Under the pieces are notes generated by a model. The model did not search any database. It was not told the origin of the DNA and saw only the letters and a program-made list of their open reading frames with translations. Below are positions 45,038-54,390 of a stretch of 64,000 nt of DNA, piece by piece (position 1 is the stretch's first letter; each line of letters starts with the position of its first letter). This DNA comes from an uncultured Rubrobacteraceae bacterium (GTDB lineage: Bacteria > Actinomycetota > Rubrobacteria > Rubrobacterales > Rubrobacteraceae). The position numbers were made by a program, and so were the translations under genes. The stretch spans positions 16,478 through 80,477 of the forward strand of contig CADCVH010000087.1 in assembly GCA_902806085.1 (NCBI GenBank), written 5' to 3'.

Positions 45038-46438
45038 TTATTTCGCCCGCTCCGCGAGGGCTTCAGAGACCTGCTCCAAGGTACGGTCCTTAGTCTCGGG
45101 CACCCGCCTCCATATGAACACCAAGGCTAGGGCAGCGAACAAGCCATAGAACCAGAACAGGCCTGTGGGCGTGATCAGGTTGATCAAGGTCAGGACCGTG
45201 GAAGCAATTATAAAGTCCAAAGTCCAGTGCGTGACGGCTCCGGCGGCGGACCCCTTGCCTCGTACTTCCGTCGGGTAGACCTCCCCGTTCAGGAGCCAGA
45301 TAGCGATTCCAAAGCTCGCGCCGAAAGCCGCGATGTAGACCATGAGGCCGCCAACCAGTAGATAGTTGCTCAGAGAAGAGCCTTCGGGCAAAAGGTAGGC
45401 GGCTCCTAGCACAACAAGGCTCAAGAAGACCACGCTAGCACCGACCAGGAGAAGCGGCCTGCGGCCTAACCGGTCTATGAGCAAGAGCGCCGCCAGCGTG
45501 AACAACGTGAAGACCACCCCGACACCCGTAGTGGCAAGTATCGCGGACGAGTTCCCGAACCCTGCATCCGAGAAGAGGCTGGGAGCATAATAGAGGATGG
45601 CGTTTACCCCGACCATTTGATTGAAGAAGGCTATACCTACACCGACCACGAGGGCCGGCCTCACCGAAGGTTGCAAGAGGTCGCGGTAGTTCGTGCTTGC
45701 CTCGGCCTTACGCGCCTGCTCTATCTCCTGCGCCTCCGCCTCCACATCGGCCCCTTCCCCCCTTACCCGCCTCAGGACCGACAGTGCCTGGTCGCGCCGA
45801 CCTCGGGCCAGAAGCCACCGTGGACTTTCCGTCAAAGGCAGCATACCCAAGAGGAGAATCACGCCCGGTAGCGCTCCGAAGCCAAGCATCCACCTCCAGG
45901 CCCCAGCGCCGGAGAATGCGTAGTTGACGAGGTAGGCACCCAGTATGCCGACCGTAATCATGAACTGCTGCAACGAGACCAGTGAGCCCCGAAAACGCGG
46001 AGGGGCCATCTCCGCGATGTATATCGGCACCACCATCGAAGCTATTCCGACGGCAAGCCCGAGTATCATGCGGCCGATCACCAAGACTAACAATCCTGGT
46101 GCCACAGCACATACCAGCGATCCAGCGACAAACAGAACCCCCGCCACGATTAATGTCCTTTTTCGCCCGGCCCCGTCCGAGGTGGGGCCGCCCAGAAGCG
46201 CACCGGCTACGGCAGCCAACAGCAAGGAGCCGACCACCACCTGTTGGGCGAAGTCCGAAAGCGAAAGCTCTTCTCTGATAAAAAGTAGCGCCCCGGAAAT
46301 GACGCCGGTGTCAAACCCGAACAGAAAGCCGCCCAGCGCCGAAACCGCCGCGGTGACTACCACGAAGCGATTTAAGGTGTCCCTCCCATCTGCCGTAGCT
46401 TGGGACGCGTCCTGATTTTCTGGAGTCTGTTCACTCAT
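45038..46438 (-). CDS. Sugar porter (MFS) transporter
   Basis: 466 residues from ATG 46438 (GGGAGGAA upstream; an in-frame start at 46471 is less likely). Twelve helices. Sugar porter signatures: GFLFGFDTGVISGALLF in helix 1, RMILGLAVGIASMVVPIYIA, PPRFRGSLVSLQQFMITVGI, PESPRWLL-like LTESPRWLLARGR, and the C-terminal PETKDRTLEQV. It is a proton-sugar symporter such as those for glucose, xylose or myo-inositol. A fragment of a polyol dehydrogenase lies upstream, in keeping with sugar or polyol use. Confidence 0.93.
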   Translation of the reverse strand: MSEQTPENQDASQATADGRDTLNRFVVVTAAVSALGGFLFGFDTGVISGALLFIREELSLSDFAQQVVVGSLLLAAVAGALLGGPTSDGAGRKRTLIVAGVLFVAGSLVCAVAPGLLVLVIGRMILGLAVGIASMVVPIYIAEMAPPRFRGSLVSLQQFMITVGILGAYLVNYAFSGAGAWRWMLGFGALPGVILLLGMLPLTESPRWLLARGRRDQALSVLRRVRGEGADVEAEAQEIEQARKAEASTNYRDLLQPSVRPALVVGVGIAFFNQMVGVNAILYYAPSLFSDAGFGNSSAILATTGVGVVFTLFTLAALLLIDRLGRRPLLLVGASVVFLSLVVLGAAYLLPEGSSLSNYLLVGGLMVYIAAFGASFGIAIWLLNGEVYPTEVRGKGSAAGAVTHWTLDFIIASTVLTLINLITPTGLFWFYGLFAALALVFIWRRVPETKDRTLEQVSEALAERAK

Positions 46439-46508
46439 GTAGATGATTCCTCCCGTCGCAGACTTGCTCAACCGCCACTTTCTCTCTTTGCGGATTGGAG
46501 ACGAGCAT

Positions 46509-46790
46509 TCACGGTGTCACCGTCACCTGCGTGCCTTCACCGCCTATGGAAGTTTCGATGGCTTTCTCGGTCTCCCCGAGCGGGAAGCGGCGGGTGACCA
46601 CCCGCTTCGCGCCTATGCGCCCCGACTCGATCAGCCTGAGCGCCATGTTGTGGTCGTGGCGCCGGGGGTCGGAGGCCCCGGTGAGCACCAGCTCGTTGTA
46701 GCGGATCAAACGAGCTTCTACCCCAGCCCGTCCGTCCCCCGCGAGCCCGGCTGAGACGTTGACCCGTGAGTAGGCGTTCATGCCGCGCAT
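46509..46790 (-). pseudogene. Zinc-type alcohol/polyol dehydrogenase, C-terminal fragment
   Basis: The last 65 residues (ARLIRYNELVLTGASDPRRH, MALRLIESGRIGAKRVVTRR, FPLGETEKAIETSIGGEG) match the end of MDR-family sorbitol/threonine-type dehydrogenases. The Rossmann fold and zinc ligands are absent; upstream of about 46760 the reading is unrelated. It lies 70 bp upstream of the sugar porter on the same strand and probably belonged to the same operon. Confidence 0.72.
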
Positions 46791-47058
46791 GGTGCCACGC
46801 GGACCACCTGCGCTGCAAACCCCTCTAGTGTCCGGTCAACGTTGCCGGCCCCTCCTTGCCGCCCGGCAGCGCCGACGCGGCTCAGAAACCATTTCGGGCG
46901 GCTCTGAGCAACGCCGGGACCTCGCCCGCCGCGCTCCACGCGAGCACCGACCCCGAATCCGGCGGTCGGCGGATAATCTTCGGCGTGAATCACAGAATCC
47001 ACCGGATAATCACCCTCACCCGATGTACGCACCGACACGATCAAGGAGGAGAGAGGAC

Positions 47059-47217
47059 ATGGGTAGGAGACGGAGCACCGCGTCGCGGGACGCGGCCGGC
47101 GTCCACCACGTAGCCTCGCGGCTGAGCCACGAGGGGTTCCGCGCGACGGTCGTCCCGGGCGCCGGCGGCGCGGCCGAGGTGCTGGTGGGCCGGGCGGGTC
47201 GGGGCGTGTCGCGGTGA
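47059..47217 (+). CDS. Short ORF, probable N-terminal part of a split nuclease-like protein
   Basis: 52 residues with a strong AAGGAGGAGAGAGG site. DAAGVHHVASRLSHEGFRAT and GGAAEVLVG resemble the start of a DUF4365 or PD-(D/E)XK-type domain (helix, then strand with an acidic residue before a hydrophobic strand). It ends at TGA 47215-47217, overlapping the next start by 4 nt. One base less near 47208 would fuse the two frames (..GVSVRTAGCPEGFG), so a frameshift is likely. Confidence 0.5.
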   Translation: MGRRRSTASRDAAGVHHVASRLSHEGFRATVVPGAGGAAEVLVGRAGRGVSR

Positions 47218-47774
47218 GGACCGCCGGGTGCCCCGAAGGCTTCGGAGACGAGGACGATGGCGTCGTTTGCGAGTGGCGGGTGGGCAAGGGTCTGGCCCTC
47301 GCCGACGACCCTGGACCGTTCGTTGTGCTGGTGGACCTTGGGCGCGCCGGCCGGTCGCCGCGGGCGTGGGTGGCGCTTTCGGAGGAGGTGCGCGAGCGCC
47401 TCGACCGGGCGGGCGGAGGCCAGGCTTACCGCTACCGCGCCACGGCCGAGGAGCTGGCCCCACGCGAGGAGGACTGGGACGCCGTCGAGGAGCACCCGCT
47501 CGCCGGGCGATCCTCCCAGACGGGGCGGATCATCAGGGAGGAGCTAGAAGAGGCATATGGGGAGGATTTCGTGGAGGCGCTGGACGAAGAGGCCGCGCGC
47601 CTCCTCGGCGCGGAGAACTCGACCCTCCGAAGCATCGCCGACGGGCGCTTCCCGGCGGAGGACCTGGCCGACGCCCAGGCCCTGCTCAGCGTCCTGTTCC
47701 GCCGTCACATGCAGCAGCAGCGGGACCGGAGAGAGGAGGAGTACCGGCGACAGAAGAAAGATAGAAGTGGATGA
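47214..47774 (+). CDS. Hypothetical protein, probably continuing the preceding ORF
   Basis: 186 residues from GTG 47214. The first 80 (WRVGKGLALADDPGPFVVLV, DLGRAGRSPRAWVALSEEV) look like the strand-rich second half of a DUF4365/restriction-like fold. The C-terminal 90 residues form charged helices (SQTGRIIREELEEAYGEDFV and RRHMQQQRDRREEEYRRQKK). No catalytic motif can be assigned with certainty. The next gene encodes an XRE regulator in the opposite orientation. Confidence 0.6.
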   Translation: MRTAGCPEGFGDEDDGVVCEWRVGKGLALADDPGPFVVLVDLGRAGRSPRAWVALSEEVRERLDRAGGGQAYRYRATAEELAPREEDWDAVEEHPLAGRSSQTGRIIREELEEAYGEDFVEALDEEAARLLGAENSTLRSIADGRFPAEDLADAQALLSVLFRRHMQQQRDRREEEYRRQKKDRSG

Positions 47775-47784
47775 GGGGCGGTGA

Positions 47785-48036
47785 TCAGCGCCCCGAACCG
47801 CCGGCCCCGTCCCCCCGCTCCAGCATCCCGAACAGGCCGGCCAGGGTGAGGTCTAGGCCCCTCGCCAGCCGGAAGGCCGTCCTCACGCTCACATTGACCC
47901 GGCCCCGCTCGATGGAGCTCACGTACGCCCGCTCGATCCCGCAGGCCTCGGCGAAGGCCTCCAGGGAGAGGCCGCGGGACGGCCTCAGCCTCCTGATCAG
48001 GTCCCCCAGCTCCGCGGGCAGCGCCTCCTCTTTCAT
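47785..48036 (-). CDS. XRE-family helix-turn-helix regulator
   Basis: 83 residues from ATG 48036; the longer frame to 48144 has no coding character upstream. The HTH is clear: LGDLIRRLRPSRGLSLEAFA, EACGIERAYVSSIERGRVNV, ARGLDLTLAGLF. It is of the SinR/restriction-controller size and lies convergent, ten bases from the preceding nuclease-like gene, as controller proteins of restriction systems often do. That link is speculative. Confidence 0.82.
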   Translation of the reverse strand: MKEEALPAELGDLIRRLRPSRGLSLEAFAEACGIERAYVSSIERGRVNVSVRTAFRLARGLDLTLAGLFGMLERGDGAGGSGR

Positions 48037-48331
48037 GGGCGCCGACGGTAGATTGGTGCATACGTCGGGACCACGTTGCAGGCAACACAAAAACGCTGCA
48101 CTGACGTCCGAGGAGGGCTGGGGAACCACGACCGAAGGAGCCACCGCGTGCGGGCCGACCGCGGTAGGAAGGACGCAAGACGAAGCCTGCTAACCGCTCG
48201 CGGCCAGGACGGGTCGGGGCGCCAGGGTAGGCCGCGCCCGCGCGAAGACCGGCTAAGGGTCTAGATCGCAACGTCTCCACAAGGGCTATGAGGGTCGCCG
48301 CCCCGGCGGGGGCTGGAGGAAGGAGAGGGGA

Positions 48332-48841
48332 ATGTCAGGAAACCGACGCGACGGATTCGAGAGGGCGGTATGGCACGGCCTCATCGCCGGCATCGTGGCC
48401 GCACTGCTGGGCAAGAGGAGGAGCTACGAGGAGCTGCGCTCCCTCGTCCGGGGCTTCAAGGTCGCCGCCTTCTACGTCGCCCTGCCGGGCTTCCTCCTGG
48501 GCTCGTTGATGACCTTCTCTAGCCTGGACGGCGGGGGGCTCGGCGGCTTACTGGTCGGCGTCCCGCTCGCCTTTTTCTCCTTTTTCGCCCTTGCCTTTCT
48601 CCTCCCAAACTACTACCTGCTGCGAGGCGACCTCCGCAAGCGCGAGAGGGCCATGGGGACGGCCCGGAAGATCGCCGAAGGACGTCCTGTCGACCACACA
48701 GATCGTAGGACGTCGGGCGCCTTTGTCCGCCACGTCGGCGGAGGCATCTACCTCCACCGCGACGGCACTTACCGGGACGGGCGCTGGAACGAGATCCCCG
48801 ACGACGACCCCAGGGTCAGGGAGCGCCTCGACGAGTGGTAG
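48332..48841 (+). CDS. Two-helix membrane protein of unknown function
   Basis: 169 residues, GGAAGGAGAGGGGA before ATG. Residues about 42-60 (VAAFYVALPGFLLGSLMTF) and 70-93 (GGLLVGVPLAFFSFFALAFL) are membrane helices; the C-terminal 75 residues are hydrophilic, with GGIYLHRDGTYRDGRWNEIP. No known family. It probably stands alone. Confidence 0.7.
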   Translation: MSGNRRDGFERAVWHGLIAGIVAALLGKRRSYEELRSLVRGFKVAAFYVALPGFLLGSLMTFSSLDGGGLGGLLVGVPLAFFSFFALAFLLPNYYLLRGDLRKRERAMGTARKIAEGRPVDHTDRRTSGAFVRHVGGGIYLHRDGTYRDGRWNEIPDDDPRVRERLDEW

Positions 48842-49589
48842 GAGGAAGGGCGCTAGGAGGCGGCCTCCCGAACGCCCCACGACCGGGGAGAGGGGTAGCA
48901 TTCCGAGGTAGATCCTCGGCGCCCGAACCGCCACGGTGGACGCGGACGGGCCGGTCGAGGCGGACGTATCCTTCGGGGATGACACGACCTTCCGTCGCCT
49001 CCCGCGGCGGTTCGCAGCAAGTACTGGCGGGGGCACTCACGGCGCGTGTACCGCGAGAAACAAGGGTAGAGGCAACGGCGGACCCCGCCGGTGTCGTATC
49101 TCCTGCTTGTACGGGCTTTGGCGGCCCTCTGAGGCGGAAGCCGGGCGCCGGCGCCTAACCGTTCCCGTCCGCTTGGCGAGCCTCGTCCGGTTTGGCCTCG
49201 TCGTGCGCCGTGGAGGATCACCGAGCCGTGGTTCTGCCAGCGAGCCTCTCTCGGTGGGCCGGTCGTCGACGCGTAGGATTCGCGGGAGGGGGCACTTCGC
49301 GCCTCCCGGACCCGAGTCGAACAACGCATTCGGTTGGCGGTGCCGGATCTGGCACGCCGGCGCGTACCGGAGGCGCCGAGAACCCGACCTCCCCCTTCTC
49401 GCGCAGCTCGGCGGCGTGGGATCGGTAGCCGTCCACTGCGTCTGCCTCCAAGCGGAACTTCTCGAGCTGCCAGAGGTCGTCGAGGGCGGCGGTCAGAGGC
49501 CGCTCGGCTTCGGACGTCGTTGACCGGGGTTGGAGGTGCCCCCATAATGGACGCTTCGGGGCTCTCGTCGGGATATTCGTGGGGGGTAT
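48842..49589. other. Gene-poor region with a coding remnant
   Basis: About 750 bp. From 49525 down to 49385 the minus strand reads PLTAALDDLWQLEKFRLEAD and YRSHAAELREKGEVGFSAPP with good codon bias but no start, stop-free only by chance on either side: probably the relic of a gene. Nothing else is recognised. Confidence 0.45.
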
Positions 49590-50927
49590 GTGTTGAAGTT
49601 CGCTCGTCTTTTGGCCCTCGTGGTCCTCGTGGCGGGCTTGTCGCTCGTGGCGTCCGTCTCCCAGGCGCAGGACGCCGGCGACTACGTAAGCGCCTGGACC
49701 GCGAGCCCCCAGCCTCCCTACGAAGAGGGCATCTCCCAGGACGGCTTCAGCGACCAGACCGTGCGCAACATCGTCCGCACCAGCGCGTCCGGGACCGCGT
49801 TGCGCGTCCGGCTCTCCAACGCGTTCGGGGAGCGGCCGCTGACCATCGGCGCGGCCTCTGTCGCCCGGCACGCGGGGGGCGCCTCGACCGTCGCAGGGAC
49901 TGACCTGGCGCTGACCTTCGGCGGGGAGCCGTCGGTGACCATACCGGCGGGGAAAGACGTCTACAGCGACCCGGTGGCCTTCGAGGTCGCGACCGGGGAG
50001 GACCTGGCGGTCAGCCTCCACGTGGAGGGCGCAAGCGGGCCGACGACCTGGCACCAGCTCGCCCAGCAGACCTCTTACGTCTCCAACCCCGGCGACCACA
50101 CCGACGACGCCGCGGGCACCTCTTTCACCAACGGGCTGCCCCACTTCTTCTTTCTCACCGCCGTGGACGTGAGCGGTAGCTCGGCCTCCGGCGCGGTCGT
50201 CGCGCTGGGGGATTCGATCACGGACGGCTACGGCTCCGCCTTCGGGACCGACGGCCGCTACCCGGACTACCTGGCGCGGCGCCTGCGGGCCGTGCCGCAG
50301 GCGCCGGCCGTGCTCAACGCCGGCATCTCTGGCAACCGCATCCTCCGCGACTCGCCCGAGTTCGGCGTGAAGGCCCTGGACCGCCTGGACCGCGACGTCC
50401 TCTCCCAGAGCGGCGTGACCGACATCATCCTCCTCGAAGGCATAAACGACATCCAGCAAACCCCCCACGTCTTCGACGCCGAGCGGATCACCGACGGCAT
50501 GCAGGAGATCATCGACCGGGCCCACGAGGAGGGCATAGAGGTCCAGGGGGCCACGTTGCTGCCGTTCGAGGGGTGCATCTTCCCCGAATGCTACTCGCAG
50601 CGACAAGAGGAGACGCGCCTGGCGGTCAACGATTTCGTGCGCAACGGCGGCCAGTTCGACGGCGTCATCGACTTCGACGCCGTCCTGCGCGACCCCAACG
50701 ACCCCGCGCGGCTCCTCCCCGAATACGACAGCGGCGACCACCTCCACCCCAACGACGCCGGCTACAGGGTCATGGCCGAGACGGTGGACCTGGCGCTGCT
50801 CGAAGACGATCAGACCGCGACCGAGGTACCGGAGACCGGCGGCATCTCGCCGGCGGTCGTGGTGCTCTCGAGCCTGGTGGTCTTGGCGACGGCCTCGCTG
50901 GGGTTCCGGAGGCTCCTCGCCAGCTGA
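49590..50927 (+). CDS. Secreted SGNH/GDSL hydrolase with LPXTG-like tail
   Basis: 445 residues from GTG 49590. Signal peptide (LLALVVLVAGLSLVASVSQA). A beta-rich N-terminal domain (30-195; SAWTASPQPPYEEG) as in XynB-like esterases, then the SGNH blocks: GDSITDGYG with nucleophile S209, the Gly and Asn blocks (NAGISGNRIL; LLEGINDIQQT) and the Asp-x-x-His block in DSGDHLHPNDAGY. The end VPETGGISPAVVVLSS, hydrophobic helix and RRLLAS forms a sortase-type signal. It is probably a cell-surface carbohydrate esterase or lipase. Confidence 0.9.
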   Translation: MLKFARLLALVVLVAGLSLVASVSQAQDAGDYVSAWTASPQPPYEEGISQDGFSDQTVRNIVRTSASGTALRVRLSNAFGERPLTIGAASVARHAGGASTVAGTDLALTFGGEPSVTIPAGKDVYSDPVAFEVATGEDLAVSLHVEGASGPTTWHQLAQQTSYVSNPGDHTDDAAGTSFTNGLPHFFFLTAVDVSGSSASGAVVALGDSITDGYGSAFGTDGRYPDYLARRLRAVPQAPAVLNAGISGNRILRDSPEFGVKALDRLDRDVLSQSGVTDIILLEGINDIQQTPHVFDAERITDGMQEIIDRAHEEGIEVQGATLLPFEGCIFPECYSQRQEETRLAVNDFVRNGGQFDGVIDFDAVLRDPNDPARLLPEYDSGDHLHPNDAGYRVMAETVDLALLEDDQTATEVPETGGISPAVVVLSSLVVLATASLGFRRLLAS

Positions 50928-51567
50928 CAGCCCCCGGTCAACCGAGGACCTCCGGGACGCAAACTGCGACGGCCTCGCCGAGCTTGCGGTACCTCGAAGC
51001 GCTCGCCGCCGCACCTCTTGCACGGGTGTAACTCGGTCGCCATCTTCGCTTCCTCTGGGGTCGTGTGGGCGGTGGCCCTTGCGGCAGTCTCAGCGGTAGC
51101 CCTAGCGCTTGTCGACGTCGTGGCCGCCTCGGGCCGGTCCTGGCTCCGGACTATGCGGGATCGTGGACGCGAATTGCGGGGAATTAACCTTCTTGGAAAT
51201 TCGAGCTTGCCACCTCGTCCCGACCGGCGCCCCGTTGCACGCGGCGGGAAAGCCCCAACGTGTTGTGCAAGCGGAGGGAGATCCTGCTTCGCTGGGGGTC
51301 CGACCCCGATTGTTCGCCCCCCGTGCTGAGGGTGGGTTACGGCCGTGTATCGGTAAGGTTAGGTCGACGGCTTTCCCGCGGACCCTTAGGTCGCGAACGC
51401 GCCGTGGGACGCGGCGCGTTGAACCTCAATCTGAGGTCGCCTAACCCTTCGGTGGAGGTTACCTACACTTCCACCACGGCCCCAGGCGAGACCCTTACTG
51501 AGGCCGCGACGGCGGTTAAATTCTGTCGCGTGCGACGCGACGGGGTTTCGGACGAGCCGGCGAGGGG
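50928..51567. other. Gene-poor region
   Basis: 640 bp with no supported gene. Short stretches of lower GC (near 51175-51205 and 51475-51530) suggest non-coding or decayed DNA. Confidence 0.5.
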
Positions 51568-51768
51568 GTGCCCGCTGGCTACTCCCTGGAGGCGGAGGGG
51601 CGGGACCGGCTGGTCCTCAGGCGCGCCGACGGCTCGGCGGCGTGCGCCTTCGCCTTCTCGGCCTTCGGCCCAACGCCCGACGCCGTCCGCCAAGCCGCCG
51701 AGGAGGACCACCTCCGGCGGCGGGCGCGGGGACTTGCCGGGGACGAGGAAACGGGGAGGGGCGGGTAG
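51568..51768 (+). CDS. Small hypothetical protein
   Basis: 66 residues from GTG 51568: GYSLEAEGRDRLVLRRADGS, FAFSAFGPTPDAVRQAAEED. The strand-strand-helix pattern with an alternating LVLRR strand seems coherent, but the ribosome site is weak and no family is recognised. 51769-52051 holds nothing clear. Confidence 0.4.
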   Translation: MPAGYSLEAEGRDRLVLRRADGSAACAFAFSAFGPTPDAVRQAAEEDHLRRRARGLAGDEETGRGG

Positions 51769-52051
51769 TGGTGGCCGCGCGCGAGGTCCGCACGTCGCTT
51801 GCCCACGGCTAGAATTCTACTCGCTGGATCGTTACTCACCACACTAGCTCTACCGCTCGGGACCGCCGCGCACAGCCCTGGCGGCATAATCGGGGCCACG
51901 GCGAAGGCCGAGCCGTCGGTAAAGGTCCCCTGGCGGTCCTCGCCGTGGACAGCTCCCTCTTCAGGCGCGCGAGGGCATTTGGGGGGCGTTAGGGATCCGC
52001 CCTTCGTAGGATGGGGGGGCGGACCCGTAGGCGTAGGGGGAGGATAAGGGC

Positions 52052-52441
52052 GTGGCGATAAGGCGTAGGATCTCGTTGAAGAGCCACGAGGGCAGCATCC
52101 GCCGGTGGGCCTCCGAGGGCAAGGACGACGCCTGGATAGCGCACGCTCTCGGGACCTCCTCCGGCAGCATCCAGTCCTTCCGCTCCCGCAGGTGCATCCC
52201 CACCCAAGCGATCCGTGGCGGCCGGGTCCACCCGAGACCGCTGCCGGGGATCGAGACCGATGACGCGGGCTCCCGCTACGAGGGCGTGATCGAGCGCGAA
52301 GCGGGCGGGCGCGTCGGCCTGTGGATGGACCCGGCCGTCTCCGAGGAGGCGGCATACCGGAAGCATTGGTCGGACAGGAGGAAGGTCTCTGTCCGAATCT
52401 CCGGGCGCAGGATGGTCATCGATGCGGACGACGGCGCGTGA
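52052..52441 (+). CDS. Small putative DNA-binding protein
   Basis: 129 residues from GTG 52052 with GGGAGGATAAGGG upstream. Residues 8-45 (SHEGSIRRWASEGKDDAWIA, HALGTSSGSIQSFRSRRCI) form a likely helix-turn-helix of the homeodomain/resolvase type. The C-terminal half is beta-rich (GRVGLWMDPAVSEEAAYRKH). No family named. It is the first of two small regulators in tandem. Confidence 0.6.
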   Translation: MAIRRRISLKSHEGSIRRWASEGKDDAWIAHALGTSSGSIQSFRSRRCIPTQAIRGGRVHPRPLPGIETDDAGSRYEGVIEREAGGRVGLWMDPAVSEEAAYRKHWSDRRKVSVRISGRRMVIDADDGA

Positions 52442-52520
52442 GGAGGGGCGCTCCACCGAGAGGCGGCGGGATGGCGGCTCCCGTCCGGCGGGCGGGTAGG
52501 AGGCGCGGCCGTCCGAGGGG

Positions 52521-52718
52521 GTGAGGAACTCCGACCCCAACTGCGTGCCGATCTCGGCGAAGATCAACAAAGACGTGAGGTTCGCCATGGACAGGGTGCT
52601 GGCGGAGCAGAGCGAGCTCGCGGGGAGACCCGTCTACATGGCGGAGGTCATCGAGAGGCTCATGCGCTTCTACGTCGAGCAAGGCGACCCCTACCAGTTA
52701 CTGGAGGACGCGAGGTAG
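52521..52718 (+). CDS. Ribbon-helix-helix-like small protein
   Basis: 65 residues from GTG 52521. PISAKINKDVRFAMDRVLAE, followed by YMAEVIERLMRFYVEQG, matches the strand-helix-helix layout of CopG/Arc-type DNA-binding proteins found on plasmids and in toxin-antitoxin or partition modules. No toxin partner is next to it. Confidence 0.65.
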   Translation: MRNSDPNCVPISAKINKDVRFAMDRVLAEQSELAGRPVYMAEVIERLMRFYVEQGDPYQLLEDAR

Positions 52719-52833
52719 GCTGATCGGGCAGGGCGGATCGACTCGGCGCCAGGGCCGCCGGTTCAGCGTCGAGGCGCTCGAGGAAGGGCCTCATCGGCCG
52801 TTGCTAGAAGCGGTGGCCGATAGGGCCCAGAGG

Positions 52834-53689
52834 TTACGCCGCGACCTCGTCGATGACGTCCAGGGCGGGGTAACTGCCGGCGTAGCCGCGCCTCGCGCAG
52901 AACAGCGTCCTGCGGTGGAGGATCGTGCCACACGTGAGCAGGTTGCTCAGGTACGAGTAGAGCGTTACGGCCGCCCAGGTGTTGGCGAGCGCGCGCTGCG
53001 GGTTGGAGACGACCTGCCCGCACGGCACCTCGCACGGCAGCATCTCCCCATCGTACTCTACGAGGTCGGGTATCTGCTCGGCCGGGAGCGGGACGGCCGT
53101 CCCCCCGCGCCGCCTGACGTCGCAGAGGACCTGCCCCTCCCACCCCGAGTCGCGGACGCGGGCGCGCTCCTTGGCGATGAGCATCCCGTCCTCCGGCAGC
53201 TCGACGGCGGCGTGGCCGGCGTCCAGGTAGACGACGTCCGTGTAGGAGGAGAGGCGCTCGTGCAGGAGGCGCCTGGTGGCCGCGTCGTCCACACACCCGA
53301 CCACGATGGAGCCCTCCGGGGCCAGAGAGGCGAAGTCCATTGCGGGCGTGAGGTAGTGGGTGTAGGCCGAGACCTTCAGGCCGTGGGCGTCGCCATAGCG
53401 CTCCGCGAGGACGAGCGCCTTGTTCTTGCTTACGTCGCGCGCGGTCGCGCGCGGCTAGGAAGTACTGCCTCTTGAGGTTGCCCTCGGAGACCTCGTCGCC
53501 GTCGCAGAGCAGCGCGTCGGGGAGCGTGTCCGGGTTCTCCGGGGCGCGTTGTCCCAAAGGCGGCGCGGCCCACGCCTCCGCGCGCTCGGCCTTCAGGCCG
53601 TAGAGGAGCCGTGCGAGCTGCTGCAGGCAGTACCCCCCGGTCCCGCCGACGCCGAAGAGGACGACGCGGGCAGCAAACTCGTGTTCCAC
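52834..53689 (-). pseudogene. ThiF/E1-like adenylyltransferase, split by a 10-bp duplication
   Basis: From a GTG at 53689: VVLFGVGGTGGYCLQQLARL (ATP-binding GxGGTG) and ALLCDGDEVSEGNLKRQYFL, the ThiF/MoeB/E1 adenylation motif. Then CGCGCGCGAC is present twice in tandem (minus strand; plus 53434-53443 and 53444-53453). Removing one copy restores LAARDVSKNKALVLAERYGD and the rest, including IVVGCVDDAATRRLLHER and VYLDAGHAAVELPEDGMLIA, to the TAA at 52834 (about 282 residues). It is similar in kind to the ThiF proteins of PRTRC and other plasmid systems. The N-terminus touches a recombinase fragment and may also be shortened. Confidence 0.78.
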
Positions 53690-53940
53690 GTCTTCGGGAC
53701 GGTCGCGGAGTTCGAGAGGGACCTAATTCTCCAGAGGACGATGGCGGGGCTCAAGGCGGCGAAGGCCAGAGGGCGGCATGGCGGCAGGCCGAGGGCGCTA
53801 GACGGGGGAAAGGCGAAGCTGGCGCGGCGCTCGAAGGACGATGGCGAGCACTCGGTTCTGCGGAGATCTGCTCCATGCTAGGAGTGGGTCGCTCGACCTT
53901 GTACAGGTATCTCGGAGGGCGACCAAGGAAGGTCGGCATG
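53668..53940 (+). pseudogene. Serine recombinase, C-terminal fragment, frameshifted
   Basis: Reads KLVFHVFGTVAEFERDLILQ, RTMAGLKAAKARGRHGGRPR: the last catalytic-domain helix and the hinge of a resolvase/invertase, after which the HTH appears in the neighbouring frame (ICSMLGVGRSTLYRYLGG). The catalytic Ser region is missing: the sequence begins exactly where the ThiF gene starts on the opposite strand, marking a rearrangement junction near 53668. Confidence 0.78.
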
Positions 53941-54390
53941 ACCGTGACTGGCGAGAATGGCACGTATCCTTCGCAGAATCGGGTGGGAGGGGCTGCAGGA
54001 ACCCTGGGGGGTGGAAGACCTGGCGGAATCGCCGGTGCTGCCGTCCGGGTCCGAGGGGGTCGAGTTGCGGCGCGACACGCAGCATCGCATCGAGGCCAAG
54101 ATTCTGGGAACCTGGGAAGGAGCCCCGCCAATATGCTTCCCGACCTGGAGGAGACGGGGGTGATTTCGGTACAATGAGTTCCGCTGAGAAGGATTCCCAG
54201 GAAGTCAGCTGATCCTAGCCGGGAGCCCTCACACCGCCGTTGAGACATACGGACGAGAAACATTCGACCGAAGAAGGTTGACTATAGATACTCATACTCG
54301 CGGCAGACGAAACCACGTAGGTGCACCATGCTCTCTCCGTTGGGGTATGCGGCCAATCACCGCTCCCGTCCGGTGGGCCTCGCGAAGTAA
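53941..54390. other. Region upstream of the sigma factor gene
   Basis: 450 bp without a convincing gene. It must contain the promoter of the sigma/CHAT operon; TTGACTATAGAT at 54278 is suggestive but no well-spaced -35/-10 pair is visible. A sigma factor of this kind often recognises its own promoter here. Confidence 0.4.

Noticed and set aside
49218..51023. A 601-codon minus-strand frame
   Set aside because: It runs antisense across the SGNH hydrolase. Only its last part (49525-49385) shows a coding-like remnant, mentioned separately.
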